Source of the DNA: Glandiceps talaboti
Taxonomy: Eukaryota; Hemichordata; Enteropneusta; Spengelidae
Direction: 5' to 3'
Assembly: GCF_964340395.1 (NCBI RefSeq)
Contig: NC_135551.1
Coordinates: 21,142,003 to 21,206,002, forward strand
Length of the DNA: 64,000 nt
Below are positions 1 through 9,445 of the stretch, one piece after another (positions within the stretch are counted from its first letter, which is position 1; every line of letters starts with the position of its first letter). A program made the position numbers and the translations under genes. The notes under the pieces were generated by a model. It worked only from the letters and a program-made list of their open reading frames with translations, ran no database searches and was not told where the DNA came from.

Positions 1-324
1 CTGTGGGGAAATGAGTAATCATCCCTTGGTTTATAATCGAAATGCATGCTAATTATGAAGCGTTGAGAGACGATAGGTTGGTCAGTACTTGGTTTACAAG
101 AGGACTCAAATTTGACCGTACGATAAATGTATAACAACTCGAACATGTTCTAATTAGATCAGATTTTAAACAGATTGGAGATGTCATATTCCAACAGCTT
201 GTACTGTAATTACATGTTGCATGATTAATCCACACATCACTGACACATATTTCTCATTATTTCAAAATACTCTATAGCTGTTTATGCATGCATTAATTTC
301 ATGATTATTTCATAATTATTCTAG
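1..324 (+). other. Intron 4 (3' part) of SLC16-like copy A
   Basis: This is the end of an intron: it finishes in TTATTCTAG directly before the coding exon at 325. It is nearly identical to 16063-16382, the matching intron of copy B, with only scattered substitutions and small indels. The rest of copy A lies outside the window. Confidence 0.85.
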
Positions 325-497
325 GCTGGCTCTGTGATACAACAGGGAACTATGATGTTGCATTTTACATCACTGGAACTGTGCTTATAGGCAGTGGTAT
401 ATTGGTAGTATTGGCACCTTTAGCTGGATCTAAGAAGAGACGACAGAATAGGAATTGGGACATCCTAAGTAAATCAGACATTGTCGAGAAATCTTAG
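325..497 (+). CDS. SLC16-type monocarboxylate transporter-like, copy A, last exon only (partial)
   Basis: Final coding exon of a major-facilitator transporter whose earlier exons are upstream of the window. It starts after a TTATTCTAG acceptor in phase 1 and reads GWLCDTTGNYDVAFYITG, the last membrane segment, then a basic tail (SKKRRQNRN) that ends in EKS and TAG at 495-497. It is the same exon as 16383-16546 (copy B) and 22273-22406 (copy C). A keeps the longest C terminus. B stops three codons earlier and C thirteen codons earlier. An AATAAA lies about 105 bases past the stop and is conserved in B and C. The family moves monocarboxylates or related small molecules across the plasma membrane; the substrate cannot be inferred here. 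Confidence 0.85.
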
Positions 498-1103
498 AAT
501 ATACAAAGACACTTTTTCTGAAATGATGATTCACGAGAGAAGGTTCTTTATTTTATTTAGCCAAAGAAATGCGTGAAATAACGATGTTAGAATCATCTGC
601 AAATAAATGGATATTAAAATAGTTGGAAGAATTCAGAAGAGAATTTATTTAAATTTGTGTCAATGTATGTAAATTAAAAACAATGATAGGCCATGTGTTG
701 AACCAGGGGTATCATGTATGTGACCAACATTTTTTCAGAATCTGCTTTGTCATCAAAAACAACTTAATGAATAGTGAATTGATAAAACAATTCTTGTAGA
801 TTTTTCTGAGTAATAAGTAAACTGTTTGTTATTGTACGTACAGTTACAAACTTTAACACACTCTGTACTTTTTATATTAGGTAATATAAACATGGACTAA
901 GGCAATACAGTTTCGTGTAAGAGGCATATTGTTTACAACGAATGTATGAAAGAAATGTCAAAACTTTAGTTAAAAATTTACGGGGTTTTCGAACTCGATA
1001 GCTAGTGTAATTTTTATCCCCATTGCCGAAAGGTAAAGTTCCCCTGATCAGTTAATTTTGTATATCCCATTATTAAATCTAGTTTACGTTTATAACGTGC
1101 AAT
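498..1103. other. 3' flank of copy A; no gene seen
   Basis: The first about 120 bases match the 3' UTRs of copies B and C and hold a candidate polyadenylation signal near 602. The remainder is AT-rich with no supported gene. The Gag-TatD element begins near the end of this stretch; no long terminal repeat was seen here. Confidence 0.6.
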
Positions 1104-2440
1104 ATGTCCAAGATATACATAAATTTCTGTGACATCAGGGAACTACTAGAAATCCCCCACATAGGCGAAAAATCTGCGCAAGCTATAGGTAAATTAAGAT
1201 CAAAATACGGTAATTTAACCCTCAACCATCTCAGGGAGATACCCAATCTAAGGTTATCTAAAGACTTTTATAATAGAGTAGATTTTAGCCCAACCCTTCG
1301 CCTACAAAATTACAGGAATTAGACGATGTGTTAAGTCAAATTAGTACAAGACTCTCGAATTCAGTGGCCCACTCGTCAATTTCAAATACATCACAACGAA
1401 TAGACGACGTACTTAGCCAAATCAGTGAACGACTTTCGAATACACCGGCACACTCGTCAATTTCGTCCTCGTCACCAAGGGAGAGCATGCATGTCAGTTC
1501 CAAGACGGCTAAGGCCTCTCCAATAACAATTCAGTCAATGATACACAATGTTCACCGTTGTATAGTTAAACATGAACGATCTACACTACAAAACATCCAA
1601 CCATCAACGAGTTGTTATGATGACGAACTTTTTTCTGAATCAAGACGCGATTTAGGGGGATTATCGGCCACAGCTGACAAAATTAAATACGGGGTCAAAC
1701 GACACTCACCAGTTGCGGTGCACGGGCATTCATTAGTGCAACCCCATCACGACAATGCGCGACAGGGGCACGTTACTAAGGCAATGTTTCAGCGAGTAAC
1801 TCAAACATTACCACCAGTGCTCTCCCCCATACATACCGTACAGGCGATTTTGTGTAGCAATGTAACCTCCAAATTGTATGCAGACCCCCCCCCCCCAACA
1901 CTTCAACGGGTACCACCGCACACCACTCAATCGTCCCAATTCGAGGAGGTGAAGAGAGGTATACCAACCACCTACCAACCACCACGAGTCGTAAGAGTCG
2001 TTAAGGACATGCGGCCAAGGGGAGGTGCTCCCAAGACGTTTGATCGGGTAACCAGTCAGGGATGGTTCCCTAAAGCGTCTACAGGGGGCAACCAGCCCCT
2101 CCCCAATGGGAAGAATGGTACGACCATCAAGATCGAGGCCACACTACCAAATACCCAATGCAAGCCGAAAAACGTGGTCATAGTAGCGCAGAGTTGCATG
2201 AGCCGCGCACGCAACGCTCTCAGAGCAGCACAGAATTGCCTGAACCACCTACTCGGAAGTTGCGAGGTGACGCACGTTCACAAGGTGCCAGTAACTATTC
2301 CTCCCTGGGGTACAACCAGCCTTGGTGGTCTCCCCGGTTCAGGAGTACCCTGACACCTACCTTGAATATCAGCCGTCACAAGTGGCAAGGGCTTCTTCAC
2401 AGAATGTCCAACCAGGATACTATGCCAAATCTGTGCATCA
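1104..2440 (+). pseudogene. N-terminal part of the Gag-TatD element, helix-hairpin-helix-like, frameshifted
   Basis: The first frame (1104-1322) contains IPHIGEKSAQAI, which fits a helix-hairpin-helix DNA-binding turn, followed by a second short helix. Near 1290 the coding signal moves to another frame. From 1328 it carries a duplicated block of about 26 residues (LSQIS, RLSN and AHSSIS occur twice within 1325-1465). The remainder is rich in Ser, His, Gln and Pro and looks disordered. Around 2160-2353 the coding trace shifts again into the frame with GYNQPWWSP. The starting ATG at 1104 is the first in frame, but the true start is unknown. Function in the element is not known. Confidence 0.5.
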
Positions 2441-2581
2441 GCTAGGGTAAAACCAGCCTTTGGCGGTTCACCCGGCGGAAACGAGCAGTAATCCCTACAC
2501 TGACGACAATGGAGGTGGACATTTAGGAGATACCCACACCATACCGAACCACCTCAAGCTAACCATGGAAGGGAACCAAAC

Positions 2582-3475
2582 ATGCAAGATAACCTACCTC
2601 AAGTCCAACCAGCTCATGTAAGACCACCAAATATCCCATCTGATACAATGGCCCACAGTCAGCAACAGGGACAGGGGAGTCCAAGGATGCCATCGGGTTA
2701 CAACCAGCCATTGGCGGTGTACCCCTCTCAGGACCAGCATCTAGGACCACCACCATGTCCCAGTCAACAACCAGCATCAATGAGGGAGACTCACAACACC
2801 GACTACCGGCTGGGCCGTCTGCAGCCCTTTCCAAAGACCCCCATTTATAATGGAGAGGGCAAGTGGAAGGCCTCTACCGAAGGTATTCAAAGTATGCCAA
2901 TATCAAAGTGTGGTCCAATTGGGAATGCAACGAACAACTTTACTGGTGCTTGGCAGGCAAGGCGGCTGAATACCATGCAGCCTTAATGGATAGAGTAGGA
3001 GAACTTCCATACGAACAAGTCATTAGAGAATTGGAGAGGAAGTTTGGCCATCAGGAGCTGCCAGAGACCGTCCAGGTGAAGTTCAGCCAGACCTGGCAAG
3101 GGAGGGGTGAAAGTCTCAAAGACTGGGCGGACCGTGTCACATCCCTGGCCTTTGGCACAATCTCCATTCCATACATGCACCAGCAAGCCATTCTCAGGTT
3201 TTGTCAGGGCTGAATAAACCGAGAGGCCGGACAGCTGGCAGCCCATCAAAACCCAGCCACCATGTAGGAGGCCCTTGCTAAAGTCAATTGGTACCTGTAC
3301 ATAAACCAGTCCATGACTGACAGGCCCATTAGACCCCAAGTCAGATATATAGGTCCTGATCGAGGGGCTGGGGATAAGACCTCCACACCCACAGAAGCCA
3401 AGGCACATATCCAGCCCAAGGACCAGGGAGATCCCTCAGAACAAGTGGAGACAACTAATCAGAGTTGGCAGTAAA
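2582..3475 (+). pseudogene. Gag-like capsid-type domain of the Gag-TatD element
   Basis: After a Pro/Gln-rich stretch, the frame from 2863 reads KVWSNWECNEQLYWCLAGKA, then an alpha-helical region with ELERKFGHQELPETVQVKF and ADRVTSLAF. This is the layout of metazoan retrotransposon Gag proteins: a Trp-rich first helix, an 'LxGxA' turn, and a 'FG...F...Q...ESL..W' block. A TGA interrupts it at about 3211, and the same frame continues with REAGQLAAHQNPATM and further Gag-like sequence to about 3470, with one more stop. Gag proteins normally assemble a particle around element RNA. No CCHC knuckle was seen. The match is by pattern recognition only. Confidence 0.6.
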
Positions 3476-4080
3476 ACAGAAACGGGACCACTGGGCCAAA
3501 AGTCTACGCCAAGAGGCCTATGAATACTTGGAGATGTCCGCAGAATGGATCAGGAGATACCTTCCCCACAAGGTCCCAGTGAAGCTTAAACAACAACAGC
3601 GGTGCAGAGGTCCTGTGAGGCAGACACCCACCATGACCAGAGAACACCGACTGGATGATCCGGAGGAGGTGGCCTGTTGGCAGCAGGGATCTGTGCACTC
3701 AGAAACCCTGCAGGAGGACCCAGCCCTCTACCAACAGGCCCCTCAACACGGAAAGTAGAACTCCCCTTGGTAGACCAAGCAACAACTGCAGCACTCACCA
3801 TTACTGTGGGTGGGATGACCAGCCCTGGTGGGCCCCCACCCCAGTTGGCAGCCAACTCATCCACCCAATCCAACCACCCCTCTTTGGGTGGGATGACCAG
3901 CCTTGGCGGTCCCCCACCCCGTAGGAATAGATCAGGGAAAAAGAATCGGGGCAGAAGCGCCCATGAACCCCTAGCAGGCCGACTCTCGCTAAAAGGTCTC
4001 CTCCAAAGGCAGCTAAAAGAAAATCAAAGTTACCGGCAGAGGGGAATGTTAGGGGAAGTGTCCCGGGCCCATCACCTCGA

Positions 4081-5487
4081 GTGGCTAACAGTGGTGCTGA
4101 GACTATTAAGTCAAAGCACTGTGCTGGGTGCCAGGATCTAGTTGAGGACTCTTTGGGGGAGGGATTCACAGGCCAGTTCCTACCAGTGGGCTTTTCAGCT
4201 GAGGGCCGGTGTGATAAGTTGCCTAAGGGGTATTGGCAGTGCCCCATCCCTGAGTGCAGAGGGTGCACAAAAAGACTAAAGGAACATGTCTTCAGGTTCC
4301 ATGTGCCATCTGTATTCAGGGAGAGGGATCAACAATGGAACACTGGGGAAGTGCATGTGGTCATGGATGCACTTCACCATTGGATCATGGGGGGTCCTCA
4401 CGGGACTCTGCTAGTGACCTACTGGGTTACTTTATCAGACATAGTCAGGCTTTTGTACCCTCCTTGTCCAAAGTGGGGGAAAGGTACCCTCGTTGCTGAG
4501 GCAGTTGTGTGAGGAGATGGGATGGAGACCAGTGCCTGGGGCATTTAGTCTTCACCCTGTCAACTCCCCGGCTGTCTTAATACATTGGAGAGTCCTGGTC
4601 GTCCTCTTGGGTTTTCGCTCACCGGTGCAGAGAGGGGAGTTCTCCAGGATGTTTGGTGACAATGTCATACCAACACCAAGAGAAATGCCACCTTCATGTC
4701 CGGCGGAGGTACCCATGGAGGTAGGGCCCCCTTCTGGACTGTCCCCAGTGAGCTCTGGGAAGTCTTGGATGAGTCATGCCCAGATGACTTAGGATTCACT
4801 TTTGCCAACGGGTGTTAGGGTATACTGAGACCCCTATAGCTTCCCCACTTTGATCAACCCGGAAAGTAGCAGTGGGGCTGCACCCAAAGCATGCCGGGTG
4901 AGGGAGACCCTTTCATTTTGAGCGATTTCGGCAGCTCGTACAGTTTCCCTATGTCTCAGCTTTAGGGGAGGTAGTGATTGACCATTCTGTTGATCCCAAG
5001 TACTGGCCAGCCCAGGAACAGCTCTTACGGTGAGCACTGGCACTGTGCACTTTTGGAAAAACTCTGATCCGCCATATCCATGGAACAGGGTGGAGATAGG
5101 ATTGGTGCAGATGTAAGTTCTTCTGTACTGGCAATTGTCAAGAAGAACTGCAGTCTGAATCAACCTATCCACCTCCATGCCTTCTCTGGGGATTGGAGTA
5201 CAGCATGTCATTGGATCAGAGTGTTTCAAAACTGTTACTTTGGCTTCACTGACGGAGTAGCCAGTTTCTGTGCGGTTCAAGTGGAAGCACTCAGGAAGAT
5301 CCCTGAGGACTGTCTCTTGTTGGAGACGGACTCACCATATTTTCCTGTGCCCGGAGGGCTGAAACCCAACACCCCCACATTTATTGGAGATGTTGCGGTC
5401 TTGGTGGCTGACCGCCATGGACTCAAGCTTGTCAGGTTGCTAGAGTCCACGGTGGCCAACACTCGGCGCCTCTATGGCTTCACTTAG
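4081..5487 (+). pseudogene. Zinc-finger plus TatD-type nuclease region of the Gag-TatD element
   Basis: The first part (4081-4330) has Cys pairs and a C2H2-like motif (YWQCPIPECRGCTKRLKEHV followed by a second His). A middle part (4493-4640) reads LCEEMGWRPVPGAFSLHPVN. The TatD part shows ALGEVVIDHS near 4960 (the GEVGLD-type metal motif), PIHLHAFSGDW near 5162 (the HCFSG motif with Cys changed to Ala) and LLLETDSPYFP near 5320 (the ETDxP motif). It ends with TAG after RRLYGFT. The usual N-terminal HxH metal pair was not found in the expected 4650-4850 interval. Stops and frame changes break the reading frame at about 4340, 4640, 4790, 5030 and 5090. TatD enzymes hydrolyse DNA ends using divalent metals; this copy should be inactive. 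Confidence 0.65.
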
Positions 5488-5524
5488 AACCGATAACGTT
5501 AGGTATAGAATAGGCCTAGTGAGA

Positions 5525-5692
5525 ATAAACCTATCACTGATGGTTGCCCCCCCCCCCCATAAAATTAAGGAACCAAACCTATCTATGATGGTTGTCCCCC
5601 CCCCTTTTACGTTAAGGGAGTTAACCTATCTTTGATGGTTGTCCCCTTCCCCCTTAAAATCAAGGAACCAACCCATCTTAGATGGTTAACGT
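5525..5692 (+). repeat. 3' terminal tandem repeats of the Gag-TatD element
   Basis: Four imperfect units of roughly 50-60 bases each carry the order AACCTATC, TGATGGTTG, a C-run, then AAGGAACC or AAGGGAGTTAACC. The last unit ends in GATGGTTAACG near 5692. They begin just after the TatD stop and could be the 3' untranslated end of the element. Confidence 0.7.
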
Positions 5693-5714
5693 TGTAAATA
5701 ACTACAAGTCATTG

Positions 5715-6805
5715 TCAACAAGTCCTTAACAAGTGGTACGATTATGGTCGCCATGAAATTATTAGGCAGATAACCATGCGACAGCATAGAGGAAAGAACA
5801 AGAGCTAACATAATATGAAGTCTGTGGCTAGCATATTTAAAATGTTCACGAGAGGTCGTCATCGCCAGCAGCTTTACCATTTAGAAGACTGTTAATCGAG
5901 TGAGAAACCTCAGCACTGCTGATAGAAAATTAAATATCTGAGTTGTCAGGTGATGAATGCACATAAGATTTAACCGAGTCCTCGTGATCATTGCTGTTCA
6001 CGGAAGAGAGTAACGATGCATAGTGGTCTTTCCACATATTAGCAATGCTTTCCTGTCCTGAACAACTTCCGACTGTTGATGCGAGGTGAGGAGTGCAGTT
6101 GACGGAGCGAACCTGAGTCCAGAAGCGGTTATAGTCATTTTTACTCAGGGACGTTGCTAGACTGTTTGCATGTGCCACTTTCTCATTACGTCTACAGATA
6201 CGAAATGCATGCTTAAAATTGGCACGAGCCTTGCTCATAATGCTATAAATTGGTCCAGTTCTTGGTTTTCCATTACCCAACCATAACTTAAAGGCATTTC
6301 TTGAGTTGTCATGCGCTTCCTTCACGTAATCATTCCAGCCAGGAGCCGAGGGCACATAGTTGCCAATACACTGTTACACTCACTCAATAATATTGTTGAT
6401 TTTTGACAAGTAGTTTACATATGTATGAAAATTGTCTTCACAATCAGTGGGCAAGTAAACGCAAAATATGAGGCAGTTTTTATTATCGTAACGAAGTTGC
6501 AATCCTATCAATCTATTGTCGTCATAAAAACATAATTTGGGATGAGCAATTTGCGCCAGAGATTTTCTCCACAGAATTCCCACTCCACCATACGGCCTAC
6601 CAATTCTTATGCCAGCATCGTCTTTTAAAGCCGTCATACCAGACGCATAAAATTGTTCATTGATCTTGGACAGTAGAGGGAGTTCACTCTTAGACAACCA
6701 GTGTTCTTATAGAAGGATAATATCATGATTATCACAGAGGTTATTCACTGCTGTAGCAGCCAATTTAATACCGCGACAATTATAAGAAGCAATGCGAAGT
6801 ACCAT
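5715..6805 (-). pseudogene. LINE ORF2: endonuclease and start of reverse transcriptase, broken
   Basis: The ATG is at 6803-6805, directly after the ORF1 stop. The first residues read RIASYNCRG and then HDIILL, a TAA, and EHWLSKSELPL. SYNCRG and the (stop)EHWL position correspond to the Asn and Glu active-site motifs of AP-type LINE endonucleases; the Gln before Glu appears to have mutated to stop. A second segment (6380-6697) continues with GGVGILWRKS and FCVYLPTD. About 6360-6380 there appears to be a deletion that skips the rest of the endonuclease. A third segment (5930-6355) is the linker (GWNDYVKEAH, MSKARANFKHAFR). The last (5715-5900) holds NGKAAGDDDLS and GYLPNNFMATIIVPLVK, the first RT blocks. 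The catalytic YADD region is absent. Confidence 0.75.
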
Positions 6806-8338
6806 CTAATTAGATTTTGTTTGATAATATTTTCTCACGAGAGCACCAGTAGGCCAAACAGAAGCATCTAATAGTTTAGTGAACTGATCATGTGGTACTT
6901 CTACAACAAAGGAGGCATAGGTATCATATTTAGTATTCAACCTTTCACATTTGGATTCGATATTGGTTTTATTTCTGACATACTTCACAACAGCTTGATT
7001 AGACGTGGTAGGAAGCAGTCTGCTTACAAACAAGCGTGCAGGGGGGGGGGCGTGAATTTACAACCTTCAAGCAACCATTGGTAGTCGAATCAGTTCCAAT
7101 CAAAGGCTTTGCTGATTGTTTGGTTCTACGATGTCGTTTGGTTACCGTTGTGAAGCTGCCGTCAATGCTCGTAGCTGAAGAAAGCGGTTGTCGAAACTGA
7201 ATACTTTGTCCAATACCAACCACTGATTGGATATTTGCAGCGACAATGTTAGCATATGATATGGAACATTCTGTACAGGTGGATGTTGTTGACTTGCTTC
7301 CTTTGTCGCATGAATTTACTGAAGGACTAAATATCTATAGTCAAGTTGGCAGAGAGTGGGCCGAGTTGGTGGGCCGAGTTGACAGAGAGTGGGCCGAGTT
7401 GGCAGAGAGTGGGCCGAGTTGATGGGCCGAGTTGGCAGAGAGTGGGCCGAGTTGGCAGAGAGTGGGCCGAGTTGGTGGGCCGAGTTGGCAGAGAGTGGGC
7501 CGAGTTGGTGGGCCGAGTTGGCAGACGGTGGGCCGAGTTGGTGGGCCGAGTTGGAAATGGGACGAGGTGGACGTGCACCTCACTACATCGTTTGCATGTG
7601 TAAAGCAAACAATCGAATTGTCTGCTGACACCTTTTTAGTCGTTGTGTCACCTTGCATAGGCATGTGGCGAACCCCTGTTAATCGAACATTAGTAGAGCT
7701 CTTGCTTGATACCTTAAGCTCATGCACCTCGGATCGCAGACTGTTAATTTCATCATATAGTTTCTTATTGTTATGGAGACATCAATTCCTTCATTGACGT
7801 CATATCTTGACGCAGAGAACGAAGCTCCTTCAACATCGTAGAAATATCAACATGAGCCACATCTATACAGGGGGGTTTGATAGGTCTTTAGCTACAAAAC
7901 ATGGCATATTGTCAGGATCAGTCTCGTGAATCAAGTTAATGATGTCTTGAATATTGTTAGTTTTCTTGTGCTGACCTTGATGTTTTTTGTAGTGCCCAGA
8001 TTTCCCATCATCTAGAAAATCGAATAACATTTTCTTTGCTTTCTCAATTTCACCATCATTGAAATGTTCGACACGAAGTTTTATAATAATGTCATTTGGT
8101 AGAATGGCAAGCTTATCAGTGATATAACATAAAAGTTCGTTGATCACCACTCCACATTGAGTCACAGGTGAAGATTCGGTGACACTACGAGCATGATCAA
8201 TAGTGGTACTGGATGAAGAACTTACATGTGCTTGGCGTTTTCCAAATCGTTTTTCTCACATGGAGGGCAGAGAACCAAGTCTCCCTGGTAAACTTTCGCT
8301 AGGTTAGAGATTTCTTTGCAGTCATTACAGCCTAGCAT
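6806..8338 (-). pseudogene. LINE ORF1 with PHD-like zinc motif, interrupted by a minisatellite
   Basis: The start ATG is at 8336-8338. The first residues hold a zinc-binding pattern (CNDCKE, then LCPPCEK), PHD or treble-clef-like. A frameshift in an A-run near 8250 moves the frame to RQAHVSSSSSTT, which continues as an acidic/basic helical segment (KLRVEHFNDGEIEKAKKMLF, 7863-8165). A later part (7561-7730) and a basic part (KRHRRTKQSAK, 7120-7140) follow, separated by the 7345-7556 minisatellite. The C terminus (6806-7033) holds SNQAVVKYVRNKTNIESKCE, typical of LINE ORF1. A poly-G run at 7041-7050 causes another frameshift. ORF1 proteins bind element RNA; this copy is not functional. Confidence 0.6.
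7345..7556 (+). repeat. Minisatellite inside LINE ORF1
   Basis: About a dozen units of GGCCGAGTTGG alternate with spacers of the type CAGAGAGTG or TG, giving 16- to 19-base periods and larger composite periods near 35 bases. It is GC-rich in AT-rich surroundings. Long open frames on both strands here are repeat by-products. Confidence 0.9.
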
Positions 8339-8384
8339 ATTTCATCAATTATGCAGCCTGGTAACACCTGGCGAGTTTACTAGT

Positions 8385-8920
8385 GTGAGGTGTATTCACG
8401 TCCTTAGTGTTGGAGAGCATGAACAAATATACTCGAAAGTCGGCTTTGCACCACAGCTATCCGTATTCTGGTCATTCACCCACCGTCTCTTGTCCTTTAG
8501 AAGAAAGTTCACCTCAAATAAATTCACTAAATAGCAGCTTGGTAGGCTCAGAAACGAGTAGATTTGCGGACCTCAGAATTACGTGTACACACTCATTAGC
8601 AATGCAAATGATACTCCTGTGTAATGTAAATAGTTCGTTGGTTAATGAAGAGCAACAGGAGACACAGCACTGTGACCAATACAGCGCCTGGGAGCTCCAA
8701 AGTGACCCTGGGACATCATTTATAAATTCCTGGGACTTCAAACCTAGGACCTCAATGAGCCTGGGAAATTGCTGTGTCAACGCGTCGAAGAATCCAACTA
8801 CCACAAGAATATACGGTAATTATATTCCCGTATGTACTTATAATAAACTAGACCCAACCGGTCATTACAGTGTAGAAAAGGGAATCTAGTTACACTATAA
8901 TTGGCGCTGCGAGCAAAAAT
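8385..8920 (+). mobile_element. Probable LTR plus primer-binding site of an LTR retrotransposon (fragment)
   Basis: Near 8838 there is an AATAAA signal, and the segment ends in TCTAGTTACA at 8885-8894. A few bases later comes TGGCGCTGCGAGC (8902-8914), which starts with TGG as a tRNA primer-binding site must and resembles the PBS found after 5' LTRs. A TATAAA-like box lies near 8719. The left edge is a guess; no matching second LTR was found in the window and no pol coding follows. An open frame across 8407-8889 has no recognisable domain. Confidence 0.35.
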
Positions 8921-9120
8921 CCGATCCTCCATTTATTTGAAACTTTCTTTCGAAAAAAAGGAGAGTAAAAAGTGGGATTGGAAAGAAAACTTGCAGTGTT
9001 TTCAGGTATATGTAGTGCTTTCTATTGTGCCACATATACCGTTGCAGTGAAGTTCAAATTTGCCGCACCCTAATATGTACTGCTGTGCATTCCTCAGCTG
9101 TTCCGTGTTCAGGTGTAAAT

Positions 9121-9394
9121 TGGTAATATGACCATAGGTATGCCGTTCTGTTTGACCACTTGCCTCTTACCACTGCGGTCGGGGTTCGAACCCATTCAGG
9201 GTTCGATTAAATTTACCACGCTGTAAGTAAGAAGAGTGTCGTTCAGTTTGACTCTACCGAACAACGCAGGTTTTCCCCGGGTACTCCGGTTTCCTCCTGC
9301 ATTAACACTGAGGGATGGCCCTCACTGGACTTCTTGGGTGACAAGTGTTTAAAGGTGCCTGTAAATGGGCTTTATGCCCGTTGGTTTACCTGAA

Positions 9395-9445
<51 letters not shown>

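Larger units (their letters stand above)
1104..5692 (+). mobile_element. Decayed Gag-like plus TatD-nuclease element without reverse transcriptase
   Basis: A 4.6-kb block on one strand holds, in order, a helix-hairpin-helix-like N terminus (1104-1322), a long Ser/Gln/Pro-rich stretch (1328-2800), a Gag-like alpha-helical domain (about 2830-3475), another Pro-rich linker, a C2H2-like zinc motif (about 4225-4310) and a TatD-type metal-dependent nuclease (about 4930-5487). Several frameshifts and stops separate the pieces, so this copy is not expressed intact. I found no reverse transcriptase, protease, integrase or obvious LTR in the block. The 3' end has four imperfect repeats (5525-5692). The Gag-like part is typical of retroelement capsids. 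TatD is normally a cellular 3'-5' exonuclease or deoxyribonuclease family. One transposable unit is an inference from shared strand, shared decay and order; two adjacent elements is the alternative. Confidence 0.6.
5715..8345 (-). mobile_element. Non-LTR retrotransposon (LINE), 3'-truncated and decayed
   Basis: Read on the minus strand, the element has an ORF1 (8338 down to 6806) followed immediately by an ORF2 (from 6805) with an apurinic-type endonuclease N terminus and the start of a reverse transcriptase. It stops abruptly near 5715, just after a PLVK motif at the beginning of the RT fingers, and the sequence beyond does not continue the frame. Most of the RT is missing. Loss of the 3' part is unusual, because LINE copies normally lose the 5' end. 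Stops, frameshifts and a minisatellite show it is dead. Confidence 0.75.

Noticed and set aside
4834-5280. 148-residue open frame on the minus strand opposite the TatD region
   Set aside because: The plus strand shows conserved TatD motifs; the minus frame has no recognisable domain.
8407-8889. 160-residue plus-strand frame
   Set aside because: No domain; fits better as the LTR-like fragment with AATAAA and a primer-binding site.
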